From NCBI GenBank assembly GCA_003049485.1, contig PYST01000442.1, positions 16,811 to 27,872 on the forward strand: DNA of 11,062 bases, read 5' to 3'. The stretch comes from Ophioceras dolichostomum (taxonomy: Eukaryota > Ascomycota > Sordariomycetes > Magnaporthales > Ophioceraceae). Below the pieces are notes generated by a model. The model was not told the origin of the DNA. It made no database searches and worked only from the letters and a program-made list of their open reading frames with translations. Both the position numbers and the translations under genes were made by a program. Of this stretch, positions 7,438 to 11,062 are shown piece by piece (the first letter of the stretch is position 1; the number at the start of each line of letters is the position of its first letter).

Positions 7438-7469
7438 ACTGGGCCATATACTGGGCCATATACTGGGCC
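7438..7469. repeat. 12-bp tandem repeat ACTGGGCCATAT x2.7
   Basis: Two perfect units and an 8-bp partial third run head to tail. No gene is adjacent. Confidence 0.9.
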
Positions 7470-10053
7470 GTTCGGACAACTTCTACTGCAGTCTGTGTAG
7501 GACGGGCACAATGCGGCGTTCACTCCGACTCCCCACGTGTGTTGCAACGACGCCAACGCGTTTTTTTGGTTTCTTTATTTTCTTTCTTTATTTCCTCCCC
7601 CCCTCTTCGTGTGTTCTTTTGTTAGGAAATTCCTCGCCGGCCGTCCAGTTGGGCCCCGGCGGCGAGGGTGTGGATCAATTTGCGGATGGTGTGCAGGCAA
7701 GCAGGCTAAATCACCGCAAAGGTGCGGGATGTACGATCCGTCAACGGCTCACCACCACTAGTGGCCGACTCACCAACAGCTTAGCTTAGTTGCGTCACTT
7801 GGAAAAGGGGGAGGACGAAGTAACGACGAAAGTAACGGGATCGCGCCCGCACCCTCCCAAATGTTCTTTTCGGCGCGCCGCGTGGACGACAGGGACCTGC
7901 AATTGGAATTGGGGTTGGGATGAATTCCACAGCAATCAAGGACGACATCAGGAATGTCCTGCTTTGTCCTGCTTGGCCGACACGCCTGCACATCACCATC
8001 TAGTGGTACGAACTTCGATCAGTCCTTCAGAGCCCAGCGACGCCAGAGACACCAGGCGCCACCTGATCGATCATTGATTGTGCCTCCGGCCTATTCTCCA
8101 CGGGCCCTTTCTTGTAAACAGGAAAAACACACAGAACGGGATTGCTGGTCCGTTGCGCCGTCCCTGTTCTCGTTGGCGAACGGCCCAGCTTCCCGATCAA
8201 GACATACCCCAGCACTTCCCACTTCCGAGCTCCCTTTCTCGAAGCCCCAGCTAATCGGTTCCAAGAACCGGCTAATCAGATACCAGTACGGAGGACTGGG
8301 ATAACTTTGTCTTGTCAGGTACAAGTGGGAAATGGTACCCGCTCGTCTTCGCTCTAACATCGAATATCCCGGCACAGTGCCCCTTAACAAGGTCCAGTCC
8401 TCATCCAGGAATGTCTTGCATGCAGGTTGAGGTTACTGGCAGGAACCTGAGTCCACCAATCACGCCTCGACCCGCGTGCCGCCGCTGTTCTACTGCGTTC
8501 TCGATGACTTCATATCGAACATGAAGCCCCCTCCTCCAAGGAACAAGCCAGTCGCCAAGGGACGACCGACGAGAGATGGACTTCGAAAGAAACTAATTCT
8601 CGGCTTGCAGATGATGGGGAATGCACGCCGGACGTCCAATGGCTTCGTCTTCCAAAGCCTTGGAACCGCCGCGTGTTCCAAAAGGTTGGGCTGGGCATAA
8701 GGGCCCCGTCCCCTTCTCTCTCAGCGCTCAGGCGATGATTGGATGCAGGTCGCCATCGGTGGAACAGGAAGAAGCTTCAGAACTACATGCACTGCCACCC
8801 TCTCACCCCGAGGTGTCGTCATGGCTGCGGGCGAACGACGAGAAGCACCCTTTTTACACAGCAGACGCACTTTCCTCTCCCCTCGCAAACCATCGGGTGG
8901 ACGGGCGAGCGAGCGGGCGATCAAAACGTTGCATCGAGATGAATGCGATTTCTTTTCGTGGACGGATGGACGGCCTTTCAGGTGGGAATGGAAGCAAGGA
9001 AAGTCTACCTAGTCTGCACAAATTCTCCCCCACACCGAAAGACGGAAGGGTATGTTTCCCGTCTAGGACGCTCTCACCTGGAGCTACGCATGAACACCAT
9101 CCACTGTGTTTGAGACAGCGCAGCCGCTCTCGTCTGACGCGCCATCTACAACGTATGTACCCCCCAATCCATCCCCACCAGCCCCAGGCTACACAGAGCG
9201 GCAACTAACACAGCGGATGCTCACTCGCCGGCCGGTGATAGGCACGCTGGTGCAAGTGTAAGTGCTGCGAAATCTGACCAACGCAATTTCCATGCACACG
9301 CTGAACAAAATTTTACGCCGCCGTACGGAGTTGACAGGACAGCACCTTGGAGATACCCACAACCTTGCATGATGATGTGACGGATGCTCGCTTGCAGCGA
9401 CAGTGACGGAGCTTTGGAGGGGAGAGCGATCGATGTTTGGTACAGACGCCTCCCCCCAAGTTCGTGCCTCCGGATGCGATGATTCTCCGATCATGCGCAT
9501 CTCCCGCGCCGTACGTATATCATCAGATGTGCACTCATGTATACACAGTAGTGTCTCTTATTGTGGGAGAACGGTTGGCTCGCGCTTAGTAGGCACCTAG
9601 CCTGTATCCGTCAACATATATATGGCTGCCCATTATACATATCTCCTTCTTACCCGTTACTGTGCACGGCGTTGGCAGGAGGGTCCTATCGTCCCGCCAT
9701 ATTCAGGGGCCAGATTTGCATGCCACCCCCGTCCGTCCCCATTCACACTTCTCGGCAGACATCCGACACGGAGGTGTCTTTCGCTGAAACTTCACAAGCA
9801 CACACACAGAATTGATTCTCTCTGGAATCACATGAGAAACTAAAATGCTCAATCTGCGCTGCATAGGCCCCCAGATTAGGACGTTGATGGATCATGGATG
9901 GAACCGAGCCAACTTCCGAGCCGCAAGCGGTGGGGATGGAGTCCATTTCCTCCTCCATGGCGTATGTGCAGTCGGTACCTTGGTACCAGGCTCCAGGGAC
10001 TCCAAACTCCGGCGCCAAGCGTCCCACTTGGGTTCGTCAGCAGCATCGCGGCA

Positions 10054-10089
10054 ACTAGGTACCAACATAGGTACCTACCTACCTAGTAG
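10054..10089. repeat. TAGGTACC-type motif cluster
   Basis: ACTAGGTACC (10054-10063) is followed by TAGGTACCTACCTACCTAG (10068-10086). Both share the core of the palindromes at 2628 and 3737. A further CTAGGTACCTA lies at 10255-10265. Confidence 0.75.
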
Positions 10090-10543
10090 TTTGCTTCATC
10101 ATCCAACCAGTGATCCATTCCAGCCCTACGCAAGCTGCGCAACAACCTCCACCAACGCAAGCGGAGACTTTGTTTAATGAGCGGGAGAAAGGGGGAAACA
10201 CCCAACCAGATATACAGCCTGAAGCCTCTTGCCTCTCTCACTTTACGAGCTTCTCTAGGTACCTACGCTTCGTTCCCGTCATTTGCGACCCCTCGGCACG
10301 CACAGGTCGCCACGGTGAGAGGGAGGCCCTCTCAGCCGGACCTGCGCAAATGTCAGCCTCCTCACTCCAGCATGCCGACTGCGGGCGGTATAGATACACC
10401 ACGAAGCTCGTTCAGACAGTATACAACTGCCCGCCCAACTCGCGTTCCTATGCAGTCTCGATGGCGGTCATCTGTCTCGTACCGCTCGGGGGTTCTGGGG
10501 GGCGTGACAAAAAAAACTGCGCCAGCGGGCCCGACCAAGGTTG

Positions 10544-11023
10544 TCACGGCTTGCTGGTTCTTGACGAAACGCCGCCACCGCCGAAATACCTCTCCGGAAG
10601 ATCGCTCGCGTCGTCGTCGTCGTCGAAAGACGCGCCCTTGGGAAGGAACCGTGACCTGATGCGAGGCGGCCCCGGAGGAACCCGTTCGTTGGTCAGTGGA
10701 CTGCATCGTGTCGCTGATGATGTAGACGGCGACCCTCGGTGGGGATCCTCCCGGATGGATGATGGGGGATGAACGTGCCGGGCTTTCTTTGCCTGGTCCT
10801 CGACCCTCCAGGCCGGCCTGCGGGCGTCTTTGGACAGGAGCGCGTGATCAGGCCAAAGTCCGTGTGTGTGCGGCCAGGCTCTCGCTGAGCGTTGCCGTCA
10901 GCCAGCCAGCCGTACCTTTGAGAGCGGGGGCGTGGTAGTTGAGCCCGTTCCTCCGTCACGGTGGTTACTGCATCGCCCCGGACAGGGTGCGTGCCGCTCG
11001 GAAGCCCGAGCCCCCATGTCCAT
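10544..11023 (-). CDS. Unrecognised protein, spliced, possibly partial at the right edge
   Basis: The minus-strand frame ending in TGA at 10546-10544 reads as real coding sequence. It has a basic stretch (RRPAWRVEDQAKKAR, about 40-54), a Ser/Pro/Arg-rich middle, FDDDDDASDLPERYF (about 105-119) and a Gly/Ser end. It is broken by one TGA near 10894. An 84-nt intron (10968-10885) with donor GTAACC, a CTGAC branch site and acceptor CTCAG removes that stop and keeps the frame. The only ATGs before it are at 11023 (GCCATGG context) and 11017, giving exons 11023-10969 and 10884-10544 and 131 residues. The first exon could instead be internal to a longer gene that starts beyond the window. No domain, signal peptide or membrane segment is seen, and I do not recognise the family. 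The C-terminal exon is better supported than the start. Confidence 0.45.
10885..10968 (-). other. Likely 84-nt intron of the right-edge gene
   Basis: The donor is A|GTAACC, the branch site GCTGACG lies about 12-15 nt from the end, and the acceptor is CTCAG. Both junctions are phase 1, and removing the intron deletes the only in-frame stop between the two coding stretches. An alternative donor (AAG|GTACGG) would leave 31 nt, too short for a spliceosomal intron. Confidence 0.45.
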
Positions 11024-11062
11024 GGCCTCGAGGATGGATGCCGCAGTCCGGCGTTATGGCAC

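Larger units (their letters stand above)
7201..10543. other. Long intergenic region without a supported gene
   Basis: This 3.3 kb holds many short overlapping open frames and none with a recognised motif. The longest are 8621-9208 (plus, 195 codons) and the left part of 10110-10772 (plus, 220 codons). Neither shows the GC-rich third positions seen in palI. Other contents are a 12-bp tandem repeat at 7438-7469, a CCTAGGTA at 7425-7432, TAGGTACC motifs at 10054-10089 and 10255-10265, and a GGTACCTTGGTACC double site at about 9976-9989. No tRNA or rRNA was recognised. Confidence 0.5.

Noticed and set aside
10362..10706. 114-codon minus-strand open frame with a poly-Arg run
   Set aside because: The Arg run is the GAC repeat read out of frame. 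The frame giving FDDDDDASDLPERYF is more protein-like and ends cleanly.
10110..10772. 220-codon plus-strand open frame
   Set aside because: Its right part is antisense to the better-supported minus-strand exon (10544-10884), including the Asp-run codons. The left part has no recognisable content.
10693..11062. Minus-strand frame open from the right edge to 10693
   Set aside because: Open but Pro/Arg/His-rich and unlike coding sequence. It competes with the spliced model, which fits better. It could become relevant if homologues support it.

Overview
The window looks like nuclear DNA of a filamentous ascomycete, most likely a Sordariomycete. The evidence is a three-exon gene with typical short fungal introns (GTRAGY-type donors, CTAAC/CTGAC branch points, CAG acceptors), whose product reads as PalI/Rim9 of the alkaline-pH signalling pathway. 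Loose intergenic spacing, pyrimidine-rich leaders and scattered TAGGTA/CCTAGG motifs agree with this. I see no bacterial, phage, CRISPR, tRNA or rRNA signal.

Layout. (1) 1-324: intergenic, with a 22-bp sequence present twice and a CTC microsatellite. (2) 325-570, minus: a gene for an 81-residue cysteine-containing protein of a type common in Pezizomycotina but of unknown function, with a TATA box at 737-744 and an ACCTC x4 run in its leader. (3) About 745-3859: 3.1 kb with no gene I can defend. It holds short repeats, hairpins, a coding-like remnant with in-frame stops (1158-1298), a 20-bp direct repeat spaced 87 nt, a polypurine zone (about 2880-3520) and TAGGTA palindromes. (4) 3860-6352, minus: palI, three exons, about 751-753 residues, with four membrane segments and a long low-complexity cytoplasmic tail. 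(5) 6353-about 7200: palI leader and promoter, with two PacC-type core sites, short tandem repeats and a G-rich stretch. (6) About 7200-10543: 3.3 kb without a convincing gene. (7) 10544-11023, minus: a coding-like C-terminal exon ending at 10544, joined by a likely 84-nt intron to a short first exon near the right edge. It is not recognised.

All three genes lie on the minus strand and are too far apart and unrelated to form an operon-like unit. Only palI has an assignable pathway: it assists the PalH sensor at the plasma membrane, upstream of PacC. I found no convincing undescribed system. The points most worth a second look are the splicing choices in palI, the unrecognised spliced gene at the right edge, and the repeats and coding-like remnant in the left intergenic region.
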